Assembly: GCA_031308135.1 (NCBI GenBank)
Contig: JAHLJT010009436.1
Coordinates: forward strand, 165,088,713-165,152,712
Reading direction: 5' to 3'
Source of the DNA: Acheta domesticus
Taxonomy: Eukaryota; Arthropoda; Insecta; Orthoptera; Gryllidae
Length of the DNA stretch: 64,000 nt
Position 1 is the first letter of the stretch, and each line of letters opens with the position of its first letter. The translations under genes were made by a program, and so were the position numbers. This document shows, piece after piece, positions 33,600-46,059 of this stretch. The notes beneath the pieces were generated by a model, which saw nothing but the letters and a program-made list of their open reading frames with translations, searched no databases and was not told the origin of the DNA.

Positions 33600-35138
33600 A
33601 ATAAAAAACAATGCAATTGACGTTTAAAAGAATTTTCCAACTAAGATTTATTCAGTAATATGGAGAGTTTTCTTGAAACAATTCACTTCCTTAAAGAACC
33701 ATTTGAAGTAATTATTCAATATTTTTTACAGTTATCTTTTAGCTTTTCGTGATGGTCACAAAAATATATTAGCTTTTGACTTTTGAGAAAGTTAGGTGTC
33801 TGAACTCGCTGACTTGAAAATTTCAATGAATCACTGCTGATAACGAAAATACTGGTAAAGGTAAAACATAAACACAGTCTTCACTCTTCACGTTTACATC
33901 CACATCTCTCCACATTAGGTACACAGCACTAACAGACCACGGCAAAACATTAATTGAATGGTTTCACTACACTCATAAGACACATCTTCATAGGTATCAA
34001 GCAATTATAATAATACTTCTAGTTGTTGCTGGAGAGCAAATCTTGAATGAATATTATGCAAATAAACCTCGTCAGACTGCACAAACCACGGTGTATACAT
34101 AAAACGTAAATATAAGATTGAGGAATCTAAGCCTTCTAAGCATGCCCTCACAAAAATGGCTACCAACAGCAAGGGCTGAAATATTGAGGTAGCCTTGATA
34201 ATATTGAAGCGTGTAACCGAAAATTTAATTGAATGTTGAGAAATGTCTCATCTTGTAGATTATGGTGTTAAACGTTTCTTTGAGGCCTTTGGCCTCAAAA
34301 TTTTTGCTTTTAAGGCGCTAGAACGCTTTTGTTTAGGAGTTATTTGACAAAAAACTTTGGCAAATGCTGCGGGTTGCAGTTAGACTTGAATAATTGGATG
34401 CGTTTTTTTAAACAAATCCTTCATAATTTCAAAGTCAAAATGCAATTCGTCAAGCCTCCGTGAAATTCTCTTCATTTACAGACCTCATTTATAAAGATTG
34501 GTTGCGTGTGAGAGCTGGAACGGCAAAGGTATACTACTGAAATAATACAGGAGACGATAATAATTATTATTATAATAAAAAAATAAAAAATTGTCTTTAT
34601 TAGTGGTGAGGTCTTTAGGTCTCATGTTAAATATATACATTATTTCAGAAACTATGAAGAAGATCTAGGGGGGCAGGATACTTTTACTTCTGGGAGAGAA
34701 AACTTGGGACCAACCCGGCATACGCCTTAAGCGATTGAGTAAACCCAGAAAACCTCAATCAGGATGGCGGCTGAAGGCCGAGGACATTGACAGAAATAGT
34801 AAATCTAAATTTACTTAATACATTAATTAGAAAAAATAATAAATTACAATACACATTAATTTGAAGAAAAATAATCGATGGTAATACAAAAATGGCAAAA
34901 TTAAGTAACAAAACTTAAACAATAAGAATAAATAGTGCGTAATGTTAAGTAGTGACACAGTAGCTACAACAATATGGTAACGTAATCAAATTGATAATTA
35001 TAAGAACAAAGATTAGAATATTTTCAATTTCTATATCAGTTACAATCAAGTAAAAGTTATTTTATAAGATGTCAAGCGAAAGAAAATTTAAAGTTTGCAT
35101 ATATCACAGACAAAAGAAATGTAATTTTAAGACAGAAT
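33600..35138. other. No gene seen
   Basis: AT-rich spacer. 34690-34770 ('gggaccaacccggcatacgc', 'gagtaaacccagaaaacctc') is of more even composition and may be an old repeat; no partner was found here. Confidence 0.3.
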
Positions 35139-35139
35139 T

Positions 35140-35560
35140 CGTCATGCCCCGGCCGCGTCTCTAAAATGCACTGTGTGCTCCGGAGCCGCCCCGGCCATCT
35201 CCTCCCCAGGGCCTCGCTGGCCCACACACAGGCCGAATGCCCTTCTTTCACGCGGCCCCGCCCCAGCCGACGCCGACGCCGAGACGCGAGAAAGCAATTC
35301 CGCGACGACCAATTGAGAAAGATCGACTTCCAATAAGATACAAGGGGCCGCGCACGTTTTGGTGGCGCCGAGATAGATGGCAACAACGGGCGAGACCGCA
35401 TCTTAGGCGCGACCGTCCCCTGTAAATTACGAGCTCCGGGATCCATTAGCCGGACGGGGGAGGGGGGGCGTTCGGGTGGACAGGGATCGAATGGGCACCA
35501 CGCACCCCGTCGCCCCCTTCCATCCCCCTTCATTCCAACCATTCTTTTCATAGGTCCCTT
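35140..35560. other. GC-rich mixed patch
   Basis: CpG-dense, not tandem, with 'gccgacgccgacgccgagac' and G-runs at 35457-35470. A minus frame of 159 codons has no recognised domain. It may be a CpG-island-like region. Confidence 0.3.
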
Positions 35561-35672
35561 GGCATTCTCTCCTGCTGCCGCCTCATCTCTCCATTTTCAC
35601 CCACTCCTCCGTCCCTTCACCCGTTCCACATGTCCCTTCCTCTCCCTTCCAACCCCTCCTCTTTAGGGGTCT

Positions 35673-35814
35673 TCTATAAATTACGTAACGCTAAAGGGAG
35701 GAGGGAGGGGGGCTGAGGCAACGTTAGGCTGCTTTACATAGAGATAGAGAAGTGCGTTACAAGGGGGAGAGGGGTATTGAAAATACTCAAAATTTGGGTT
35801 ACTTAATTTATAGA
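35673..35814. mobile_element. MITE (TCTATAAATTACGTAAC ends, 142 bp)
   Basis: The left end TCTATAAATTACGTAACGC and the right end GGTTACTTAATTTATAGA are inverted. G-rich blocks lie inside both ends ('gggaggagggaggggggc' and 'gggggagagggg'). No coding content. Confidence 0.75.
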
Positions 35815-36955
35815 CTGCCCCTTACCCCTCTATCCACTATCTTTCCCCACTGTACGCCACATTCCACGCCCTCTTTCGCCTCCACTTCAGATGGCGCGTG
35901 CCAGCCCACACTCCTCGCTTTTCGAATCACCACATCCCCTCGTCGTATCCGACTCGCCAATACTCTGCCTGCGCCAATACACCCACGTTACGAAAAGCCG
36001 TCAGAGCTATTTCCTGCCCCTCTGTTCTACGTCCCTTCTCTTTCGCCATCTAGTACTTCATGCAGGCTTGCAACGCAGCTACTTTTCTTTTATGGTAGTA
36101 CGGCCTTTCCTCTGCTTTTTATGCATGCGTTTATCCCGAGATTCTGTTCAACTGAGAGGTCCAATTTTCGTTCCTATTCCCACCAAGGCTTTACTGATAA
36201 ATTCTATCAAGAAGTAGTTTTGCAAAACACGTCTTGTACGTCGTCTGCCTGTATTTCCACATTTTCTGCTTTTATCAACAGATATGTCAGACTCAATACA
36301 TGTCGTCACTATTATGCATACCAATTCATGATTGTTAATTAATATTAATATATTGCTTGTGAATATTTTTAATAAAAATTGTGTTGTTTAAGTATCAATA
36401 TTTTTATAACTTAATATCTTTCCGTCGCATAGTGATCAACTGAGCTAAAAATAAATACTCGAATTTATTCTGCAAATTTTCGTAACTTCATGGTTATTTT
36501 TTAACATTTCTTTGCTCCACTTCTGTACCAATCACTTTCGCTGCACGTGAGTTTTATCCAATATTATTATCTTCCTTCCTTCGCCTCACCCGCAAAGCAC
36601 CATCCCATCGCGAATAGTTCCATTGTCTATTATCCCATGTGCTTCTGCTTCATTTGGTCTCGTCAACCATGCCTCGAGCTATCTCACCCTCAACCACCAA
36701 CTCACTTACTCCGCTGTACTGAACACCGCGATGCCATTCCACTCTTGTTTGCTACCCAGAACGAAGCGTCCCGCATGTGGTCCAGTCCGATTCTCACGGT
36801 CCCTTCCTATCTTGCCGTTGTCCCTTCCGCCGCTATGTGGTCCCCACATTACCACTCCCCGCAGTTCTCCCGCACTCCCACATCAAAATCAGAGCGTTTT
36901 CCCTTTCCCCTCCGACCATTCAATGACCTCTTTCGTTTCCTTTCTTCCTCTCCAA
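35815..36955. other. No gene seen
   Basis: Pyrimidine-leaning sequence with long stop-poor frames (196 codons at 35752, 246 at 36547) lacking recognisable domains. I do not call genes. Confidence 0.35.
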
Positions 36956-37119
36956 TTCTCCTACAAGCGTCCACCATCGACCTCCTCCCCTTTCCCCTCC
37001 TCCTCCCCAGCCATCGCGTCTTTGTTCCCAGACTTCGCCTGCAGGCGAGACAACCCGGCCACGCACGCCCGCGCGCCGACACACACACACACAGCGCGCA
37101 TCCGTGTGCACAAAGCATG

Positions 37120-37490
37120 CGGCGCGGGGTGGCACAGGGAGGCGCGGGGCGGCGCGGTGTGGAGCGGGGTGGCGCGGGGTGGCGCGAGGCGGCGGCGCAG
37201 GGCGGGGCGAGGCAGGGCGAGGCGGGGCGAGACGGGGTAGGGCAAAGCGGGACGGGGTGGGGCGGGGCGGAGCGGAGCGGTGCGTAGCGGAGCGGGGCGG
37301 GGTGGCGCGGGCGTGGGACGGCGCGAGGTGGCGTGGGGTGGCGAGGGACGGCGCGGGGCGGCGCGGGGCGGCGCGGGGCGGCGCGGGGCGGCGCGGGGCG
37401 GCGGGTTTAAGCGCGCGAGGTGGGGCTGGGCAAAGCGGTGCGGGGCGGGGCAGCGCGGAGCGGCGCGGGGAGGCGCGGGGCGGGGCGCGC
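37120..37490. repeat. 10-bp GC minisatellite (GGCGCGGGGC)n
   Basis: Tandem GGCGCGGGGC units, most regular at 37355-37400, with GGTGGCGCGG and GGGGCGAGGC variants. Open frames on both strands result from the 10-bp period. Confidence 0.95.
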
Positions 37491-37660
37491 TACCCGTTAT
37501 TGCACACAATGTTTGCTGTTCTTAGGCGAGCGACAACGGCCTCGGGCCCGGCATTTGTCCCGGCGACGCGGCGCGACGCGACGCGACGCGGACCGATAGG
37601 ACGGAGCGAGAGCGCGCCCTGCAAAGGGCGAAGGGGCGACGCGGGCGATTTTTAAGCGGG
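37491..37660. other. CpG-dense flank with (GACGC)n run
   Basis: 'acccgttattgcacacaatg' is non-repetitive and is followed by GACGCGGC then GACGC repeats at 37563-37590. Confidence 0.4.
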
Positions 37661-38428
37661 CGCCGAGAGTGCTTTTTTATACGGCGTTATTTACTGTTCT
37701 TATTTCTTCGATCGCCTAGGTTCCCAACTTCCAATTATTAACTTGGAATAACAGGGTATGTGTGAGTTCTAGAACAGTAATATGTTTTGTGGATTAATGC
37801 ATTACTCTCAAGCAAATAGAAACAGGCAATTTTGTTAAAATGAATACAAAATTTTCTTCTACATGTTTTAAGAAGTATAAATTTGAAGAATATTGTGGCT
37901 GTCATATCATTGCATAACAAGTGCTGTTCCAATTCTTCTCAAAATAAGAATGCGATTTCGCCTAGCGTTTTCGAAAATAAAATTTCTCTTTACTCTTTCT
38001 CATATTGTGATTGCTTATTTACCTTACAGTACAGGCCTGATCTTCAGTCGTCACCTGCCACAAAAATCACTCAAACTTGTAGTTACATATTTACCTGAAT
38101 CATTGTAGGAAACCTGCTTCATTCTCCTAATCTTCATTCTATTCAGTTCTATTGTTTCTATATTAGTTCTATCTTTTGTAATGTGACTGACCGATTAATC
38201 TACAACGCAAACAAATGGTGCTCATATATAATCACTCTAAATTTTTTTCTCAAAAACACTATTTCAGTACTGAAGGAATAAAATGAATCACAAGCGTGAT
38301 ATTGAACACACTTTCACTGAAAGAAAGTAATGATTTGGGTCTTTACTGGACGAAATTAACTTTTAAATCACTCTTTTTTTAATTTCTTGTTACAATTTTC
38401 TTGGCCGGATCTAACTTTCTATTTTTAC
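37661..38428. other. No gene seen
   Basis: AT-rich spacer. Confidence 0.35.
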
Positions 38429-39395
38429 TTTCCCGTATACGTACGTATACACGGAGTGATATACGTAGTTTAGGGAAAGTTATGTAATGCTGCGCGAAAA
38501 AATGGCCAATTTCTTGTGGAAAAAAATTCCTTGCCGGGGCGTGAAAACGAAAAAGTGGATAAAACCAGTTGCTAAATTAAGAAAAAAATCCTCTAACACG
38601 TGGTGTAGCCAGAAACCCTGTTTTCTAGGTCCTGGGTACCGAAAATCCAATTGAAAGGAAAACGTGTGTCTGTCCGTCTGTCTGTCCGTCTGTGAACACA
38701 GCTAGCGCCTGAACTATACGTACGATTTCTTCCAAAATGCATATTCCCCTGTCGATCTGGTTCTAGTCAAAGCTTTGAGATTTTGAAAATGATTCTTCAA
38801 AATTTGGGAGTACTTTATATGATTTTCAACATTTTCTCAAAAACAGTTAAAAAAGTTTTCTTTAAATTTCTTGTATGAATAGACTAAAATACACTTATTA
38901 ACATGGCATAGGTCCGATTTTCACGGATAACTCTGAATTTTCGAAAATTATGAGAGTTTGGATTTTTTTCGGTGTCTTTCTCCAACTACAAAATTGAAGA
39001 TAGAGATTTTTTCTTCAAATAACATTTTTCTTCATAGTGAGTTCTTTCTTTAAGGTGATATACATTTTTTTGAAAATTTTAGTAGTTTTCGCGCAAAATT
39101 TCGTGCAATATGTGCAATTTTAAAAAATTACAAAATCTAGATTTTCTCAAAAACGGCCCCATATTTATCCTTTAAACTTTTTGTAGGGATAGTGCTAAAT
39201 GTACCCCATGAGATGACATAAATGCCACATTGCTGTATTCTTTTGTTTTTTTAAAAATTGCAAAAATGTAATTTTTTGACTTGTCTCTCACGTCGTTAAT
39301 ATTTACACTAGCGGCGAATTGTTCACATTATTATATTTATGAGTACATGTGCTTTAAATAATGTCAAGTAAAGTTTATCGAAAACACTTGCCTTT
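38429..39395 (+). repeat. Fold-back repeat FB, copy B (one truncated arm)
   Basis: Starts 'tttactttcccgtatacgta' and follows copy A's left arm through 'ggaaagttatgtaatgctgc', the GTCC/GTCT tract at 38666-38690 and 'gtactttatatgattttc', to 'taaataatgtcaagtaaagt' at about 39375, then joins a GC array. Confidence 0.88.
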
Positions 39396-40085
39396 GCAAA
39401 CAGTGCCCCACCTCGCCTCACCTTACCCCGCCTCTCCCAGTCTCTCCCAGCCTCGTCTACCTCCCCCAGCCTCGCCCAGCCTCGTCCAGCATCGCCCAGC
39501 CTCGCGCAGCCTCCCTTAGCCTCGCCCAGCCTCTCCCAGCCTCGCCCAGCCTAACTCAGCACCGCCCTGCTCCTCCCAGCCTCGCCCACCCCTCCCATCC
39601 CCGCCCAGCCCCGCCCAGCCCCGCCCAGCCCCGCCCAGCCCCGCCCAGCTACGCCCAGCCCTGCCCAGCCATGCCCAGCCATGCCCAGCCACGCCCAGCC
39701 ACGCCCAGCCACGCCCACCCTCACCCAGCCACTCCCAGCCACGCCCAGCCACGCCCAGCCACGCCCAGCCACGCCCACCCTCGCCCACCCTCGTCCAACC
39801 TCGCCCAACTCGCCCAACCTCGCCCGACCTCGCTCAGCCTCGCCCACCCTCGCCCAGCCTCGCCCACCCTCGCCCAGCCTCGCTCAACCTCGCCCAACCT
39901 CGCCCAATCTCACCCAGCCACGCCCAGCCACGCCCAGCCACGCCCACCCTCGCCCAGCCACGCCCACCCTCGCCCACCCTCGCCCGCCCTCGCCCAGCCT
40001 CGCTCAACCTCGCTCAACCTCGCCCAACCTCGCCCAACCTCGCCCAACCTCGCCCCAACCTCGCCCAGCCTCACCTAGCCTCTTA
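39396..40085. repeat. 10-bp GC minisatellite (CGCCCAGCCT/CGCCCAGCCA)n
   Basis: Tandem 10-bp units CGCCCAGCCT, CGCCCAGCCA, CGCCCACCCT and CGCCCAACCT, arranged in blocks that suggest higher-order structure. Open frames on both strands (up to 204 codons) are compositional. Confidence 0.95.
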
Positions 40086-40500
40086 TCCCGCTGCAGCCCT
40101 ACTAACCACCACCCTCTCCGCCCCACAGCAGCAAAAGTCTCCTCCCGCTCCATGCTGGAGCTGGGCGGCGCGGGACGGGGCGGGAGCGAACGGGGTGGGC
40201 AGGCAGGGTTGGGGCGGGCGCCGGCGGCAGTAAGCCGTCTGCCGTATCACCGCACGTGGAGGCGCGCGGGGGCGAGGGCGGCGGCGAGGCCGTAAGCTGC
40301 CGGGGGCGCGATTACCCGCGAACTCTACCCAACTCTGCCGCCGCCGCCGTCGCGTGCTGCTCCTGGCTGGCGCAGGTGCGCCGCAGGCCGCCAGAAATGG
40401 CACGCCTCCGCCGGCGCTACTTGCTCTGTCACCGTCTTCACGTCCGTGTGCCGTTTGCAAGGCCCCCCTTTTGCCTCAACAGCCGCCCGCGCTGGAGTTA
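40086..40500. other. GC-rich flank, no gene recognised
   Basis: CpG-dense, non-tandem sequence. Both strands are stop-poor; no domain recognised. Confidence 0.3.
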
Positions 40501-41434
40501 AATCCGTTAGATTGGCAATCCCACAATGACTTGAGCACAGAGAAATCAAACGCACCAGAAGGTAAATCTGTGAGGTTGATCATTACAGATGAAATTTACA
40601 CATTCTAGCCGAAAGACTGATACATAGAAAATTTGTGAGAATGTGTGTTTTACGAGCATGGAATTCATCTTTTATGGGAAGGAAGGGTCTTACGGATAAT
40701 ATATAAGTATCAAACAAGTAAGTACTCTCTAGATGTGACCAGACGCCCGCGGTATCACAAGCAAAAGACAATACGTAAGGGAATGTGGATGAAGTGGAAC
40801 CTTTAAGCTTGTAGCAATAATACAGTGTACATTTTGTTTTAAAAAATATTGAAACATGCTTCAAAAATTATTATATACCTTCTGCTATAATGTATAGAAA
40901 GACTGTGCTGTTTTCATTAAAACTAATTCTTCTTTTTTTATTTTCTGGAAGTCTGCATTTTCTCTACTTTGTACCATCTCTTGAAGAGTCTGCAGGCAGT
41001 TCATAATTTGTTGTTTCTGTTGGATCGAAAGCATCATCAGAAAAATTTTGAAAGTATGTACCTGTTTCTAACTAAATCCAGGGAAAGCATTCTGTGTTGT
41101 GGCTGCCAATACAAATGCTTCTCTAAAGAGAGATGTGGGGAGTCACTACTTTGCCTGGGTAGTTTTGAAGCCATTTCATGACAGTTTGTCAGTAAAAAGC
41201 ACTGAGGGGTAACATGAAAACTCACCTACTCCTAAAACGAACAATTATAATAGTAATAATATGCAGTGAAAAATTTCGGAGCAATATGGAATAGCAACGT
41301 TCCTCTTTGCCACGCTCGATACTAACAAAAAATGGTTCAAAATATTGCCATTGGCCTGCTTTTGTTTGAGAAATACAAAAGCAATGAATTATAAACTTAT
41401 AAGACGACGGAATACAATGTATTTCTTTACTTAC
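40501..41434. other. No gene supported
   Basis: AT-rich. On minus, a 62-codon frame at 41037-41225 lies downstream of the candidate exon at 41435-41560, but I cannot link them. Confidence 0.3.
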
Positions 41435-41560
41435 GTTTTTGTAAGGCAAAAAACAGCAATAATTCCCTCTTCTGGTATTCTAGTTCCATGACACTTTCGC
41501 ACAGTCGTGCCAACACTCTTCTCCACAACATACTTATTGTAGAAATGAAAGGCTCCAAAT
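41435..41560 (-). CDS. Candidate internal exon, function unknown
   Basis: On the minus strand a 126 bp segment is bounded by 'aaaacccacag' (acceptor) and a full-consensus donor GTAAGT at 41434-41429. One frame is open throughout and gives 'FGAFHFYNKYVVEKSVGTTV' followed by 'RKCHGTRIPEEGIIAVFCLT'. I do not recognise the family. About 50-85 bp upstream on the same strand is 'ggggaaggtggggcaaaatg', which looks like a transposon terminus, so the exon may belong to a mobile element rather than a host gene. Splice-like sites and short open frames do occur by chance; this is a candidate only. Confidence 0.25.
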
Positions 41561-41756
41561 CTGTGGGTTTTAAAAGCAAATTACACTTTTCCACGCAGTT
41601 CTTTGTCCCGTGGTTCCATTTTGCCCCACCTTCCCCTATATAGTGGAGGTTTAGACCAGACAGTAATTTACAACCGTATCTTACGTCATGACGTCAACTG
41701 TTTACAAGACACTCAGAGTTGTTGTCTGAATCAACTTGACGCGAGTACTGATGTTG

Positions 41757-42288
41757 CTCATGGATTCACTGCAGTGCCTCCGGGAAATCTAGGGTTCGAG
41801 ACCCTGTGGTGGCAGGATTTTCGACACTAGCTACGTAGCTAGGTCGAGTTTAGTAGCTGTCTGGAGGAGATTTCTAGCGGCCGGCTGTTCTTAACGATAG
41901 TTTCCCGTGGTTTCTCCGATCAACACCAGGCGAATGCCGGAGCAGTACCCTAACAAATAGCAACGGGCCGCTCGCGATCTTTCCTTCCTCTTCCTTGTCC
42001 TCACCCACCCTCACCCCTGTCACACATGTTGCATACACTATCACACTTGTTGTATACACAAGCCTGTCGGAAGTTTGGAGCTTGTTCTGCCTGGGGCGAT
42101 TTTCTGATGGTGAGATTTCTCCAGATTGGAAAAAACCCGCGAGCTGAGAGGCAGGTCGGCGCCGGATCTCGCCATCCAACGGGGCGAAGATCATTGCCAT
42201 CTCTCGCGATCAAAACTCTTACTATGCTTACGGGACTTACCTCAGAAATTGACGCGCCAGGAAAGACTAATCAATTAATCAATCGAAG
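41757..42288 (+). mobile_element. SINE-B copy 4
   Basis: Contains the full order: 'gtgcctccgggaaatctagg', B-box-like 'ggttcgagaccctg', 'agctaggtcgagtttag', 'tggtttctccgatcaacacc', 'ggccgctcgcgatc', 'agcttgttctgcctggggcg', 'gccggatctcgccatc', 'acgggacttacctcag' and tail 'taatcaattaatcaatcg'. Confidence 0.9.
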
Positions 42289-43436
42289 ATCATGGATTTA
42301 TTTAATAATCCGAATTCCTTTTCCAAGGTATATCTTCTCATATGTTCTTGAAAATTCCATATTTTTAATTATTCTATTTGATGTTCATCTTGTTCGAAGG
42401 TGTGTTTTTTATGATTTTGCTAGTGACAAATTAGAACGAAGTTGAAGTGAAATTTATTTTTAAACATGTTTATGTATTCCAAAATATACTATTTCATCGC
42501 TTCTATATTATTTGACTGTACATCTAATGAGGCGTGGGTGTGAACATGCCAAACAATGTCTGAAAATTATTATACCATCAACTATGATTAAATAGTTTCT
42601 AAAGAACTGCTTGTGATGCATTAAATAAAATAATGGAACTCCTTCGTCAAGTGTATTCCTATTACTTCATCAGATCAAATGCTCTCACTTCACCTTCCCA
42701 AATATTGTTGTTATTTTCTTTTTAACGTCTGTAAACAATTGATCAAACTAGTCATACAATGTTCTCAAATACGTGAACATCGTGCATTCGTCCTACAACA
42801 CGTAATGAATAGAGTTCTGCATTCTGTGAAAAGCAATCGCTCGCGACCGATTGGTCTGTCACCTAGCACTGCACACTGCAGCGCTTTCTGCTGGCGGTAG
42901 CCTCCAGTTGACTACCAAAGCAGACTCGCTCCCTTCACTATGCGCGCAGCCGAATTCCCTCGTCTTCCCATGTTTAAATGCTTGTTTTTCAAATTCTCCT
43001 ACAAACGGCGTTTGCAGTGAACTTCTTGGCAGTGTTCATTGAATAAAAGGTACTGAAAACTAATTACATTTCCCTCACGGAGAGTTCTTACGGATATTCC
43101 TTGCTGGCTTCTCTAACACGAGTACAGTCACTTCTGTGTTGTTGTAGTATAATTTCCTCGCCCAATTTTAGTTTCATTAAAATGTCATTTTGACTTAAAA
43201 ATAATAGGCCTGCAATTGTTATGAGCTCTTACATATACATTCTGAATCGTTTTAATAAAATAAGATTTTAAATACGTAATATTGTAATAAATGTTATTTT
43301 TATTTCTTCATAAATGTCTACTAAGATCGCCCACTCTTTCCTTATCTTCCTCCCCATTATAAGTTTCTAAAGTCTTCTGGTGTTTTGTGGTTTCCATGGA
43401 ATTTTCGTACCACTAATTTTATTACACGGCCACTTA
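42289..43436. other. No gene seen
   Basis: AT-rich spacer; no coding match. Confidence 0.35.
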
Positions 43437-43712
43437 GTGAACGTGAGCAGCGAACGTGATGCTCGAAAGGGTAGCTGAGTGGCTCCCAAAGACCTCTGGT
43501 TGTCCAGAAACCAATGAAAGCGTTACGAACGAGGCACCTCGCGCAGCGCCCGACGCTCCTTGACCGACGGCAACCGTCGGCTGGTCACCGCTCGCGCTGG
43601 AGATTCCGAGAATCACAAGAGTGGCGTACGGCATGGGTCTTCCCGGCCTCACTCCGATCGCTCGCCAGGAAGAACTCCGAGCGGCGGAATAGATCTCCAC
43701 TTTGTTTTTTTT
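43437..43712. other. CpG-dense patch
   Basis: Non-tandem, GC-rich sequence ('cgacggcaaccgtcggctgg' forms a small palindrome). The 88-codon minus frame has no recognised motif. Confidence 0.3.
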
Positions 43713-43763
43713 TTGGTGGGCGATGACAGGTCTTCGTTACACCTCCTGCCTTGTAAAATGTAT

Positions 43764-44392
43764 CTTTTTAACTGTCAACTGGTGACGTGCCTTCGAACTT
43801 CTGTTACCGGTGACCTGCGGTCACTGTGACCGGGAAAGTTTTAGACTGATTATATTTGTTATTTCATTCAACATCGAATTCACATTTTTTCACGTTAACA
43901 AAGTCTAATAAAGAGAAAAATCGAATAGTTGGTAGTTTATAAAATAAACAGAAATAATACAATTTTCAATTATTCACTGAGAAAATTTCAGGTTATATAT
44001 TGCTCCATATTTTTTTCTTACAGTTGACTATTGAAATACTCATTGAAGGCCTTTGAAATGACATTGACTACATAAAACAACCTTATTTTAATAAGAAAAT
44101 ACATTGTTAAATGAAAATTGTTTACTAAGTATAAACGTGCGTTACCAAGTATAAACTTCTACTACTGGTGAGGTGCGGTCATCGAGACCGATCCGTAACT
44201 TCAACTCATTCTCAGAAGCAAACGACTGCAACTAGATAAGCTAGCCCACGCCCGAACATTGTCTAGAAAGAGATAAGAAGGTACTGTAAACCAAAACATT
44301 CTGCGTTGCATCAGTCGAGAGGACAGTGACTTTATTTTTCCTCGCCGGTCACGGTGACCGCACGTCACCAGTTAACGGTTAACAGTGATAAG
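43764..44392. repeat. Inverted GGTGAC/GGTCACNGTGACC motif cluster
   Basis: 'accggtgacctgcggtcact' and 'gtgaccgg' at 43805-43832 recur as 'actggtgaggtgcggtcatc' at 44164 and, inverted, as 'ccggtcacggtgaccgcacg' and 'tcaccagtta' at 44344-44373. The two outer copies are in opposite orientation about 0.55 kb apart, with 'actgtcaactggtgacgtgc' just outside on the left. This suggests ends of a non-autonomous element; the class is unknown. Confidence 0.55.
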
Positions 44393-44687
44393 CACATTTC
44401 TGAGGCCTACGAGACGTTGAGAAGGATGTTCGCGAATGAATTTAAAACGTTCATTTTATAAGGCAGAAAGGGTAATAATGGCCTAATGTCATCGGCCACT
44501 ATAGAATAATCGAAGTATAGTCATGTAATAGGTTATGAATCCTTTCATACAACTTTCGTATAAGAGATTAGGATAGTAGTTGCAGTGTTGGAGTGCAGCA
44601 GGCGCTTTCGGACAGTGCCAGATGCAAAGGCCGTCGTCAGGCCCCACGGCGCATCCACCCCGTGCGGAGCGGATTCCGACAAGCATA

Positions 44688-45126
44688 CTCAGTCGCTATC
44701 TGGAGGAGAATTCTAGCGGCCGGCTGCTCTGATCGGTAGTTTTCCCTGGTTTCTCCGATCAACACCAGGCAAATGCCGGAGCAGTACCCTAACAAACGGG
44801 CCACAGATCGAGCGTGATCTTTCCTTCCTCTTCCGTGTCCTATCCTCACTTCTTTAAACACACACTTACCTAACATGCACTACACTATTACACATGCCGG
44901 GAGACCGGTGGGAAGGTTAGGGCGTGTCCCGGCTGGGGCGGTGCCCCGCAGGTGGGAGATACCTGGTTGAGGGAAATCCCGCTAGTCGACGGTAGGCCGC
45001 CGCCGGATCTCGCCATCGAGCGGGAAAGATCGCCGCCACCTCCCTAGGAAAAAACATGCACTTCACTTACGGGACTAGTGACCTCTGTAGTTGACGTGCC
45101 CGGAATCTCAATCAATCAATAAATCA
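44688..45126 (+). mobile_element. SINE-B copy 5 (head truncated)
   Basis: Begins inside the body at 'agtcgctatctggaggagaa', then 'tggtttctccgatcaacacc', 'agcgtgatctttcc', 'gcgtgtcccggctggggcgg', 'gccggatctcgccatcgagc', 'acgggactagtgacc' and tail 'aatcaatcaataaatcaacc'. Confidence 0.88.
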
Positions 45127-45680
45127 ACCGACGGGCATACACCTTGCTTTAGGATGCGTCTCCCGGTGACCAAAGAGGCTGTCCGGCCATCGGCTATTGA
45201 AATCTCCATCAGCAACAATTGGCGACACATCCTTTGTTTACTTTCATATCTTCTGGGAACATCATCTGCTCCTGCCACGTTTTTCTTTGAGTTTGATTTA
45301 TCTCTTTGATACTACGATTATGAACTTCGATACCACGATACCATTATCATGATAATTTCAATATTAAGGTAAGAGAAAAGCGTGTCTCTATTTCTGTGCG
45401 ACTCTGGTGTATATCTTAATGCAATATTAGCACCCCAAGATTTCTATATAAGATATTCTTAAATATATTCGTTTTAATTTCATGGGCAAAGATCTATGAT
45501 ATTAAACAGAAGTGGTTCCGGAATGCCCGCTTTACAAGCTTGAAGTACAATTTAATAAATTGATCGATTTACGTGAATAGAAACTCCGAACTATTGTAGC
45601 AGTCTTCAAGGTACAATAGATGTCCACGCCAGACCTATTGATGTCGACCCTTCACCGCTGCATGTTTCCCGTCTTCTCTT
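45127..45680. other. No gene seen
   Basis: AT-rich spacer. Confidence 0.35.
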
Positions 45681-46059
45681 GTGAGCCACGTACCCTTCGC
45701 TGTCATCTTCCTCGTCATTGCCGTGAGCTCCGTCAACGTCCGCTCCCCTCGTCCCACCCCCGCCGCCACCCGTCTGCGCCCTGTCAATTGCTCAAATTCA
45801 CTTAGGCGCTGCAAGTTAGCGTTAAGTTGATCCATTGTGCCGCGGGGCAGGCTCCTAATCGCGTTAGCCCGGCTCACGCGCCGTCCCCCCCGCCCCCGCC
45901 TGTTCCTTCGTTCCCCGCCCGCCCCGTCCCGCTCCGCGCCCGCCGTCACCGCCCCCCGACCTGATCACAGCGCGCGCCGCGGGGGTGCCGGATTGCTGTC
46001 GGCTCCGGCTGCGACCCTTTGCTCCCCTCCTGTTCCCCTTGGTGCACGCCGATACCCCC
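45681..46059. other. GC-rich mixed patch
   Basis: CpG-rich, stop-poor, with a calmer core at 45780-45850. No domain recognised. Confidence 0.3.

Noticed and set aside
43434..43700. 88-codon minus frame in a CpG-dense patch
   Set aside because: No domain or splice-bounded structure; kept only as a composition patch.
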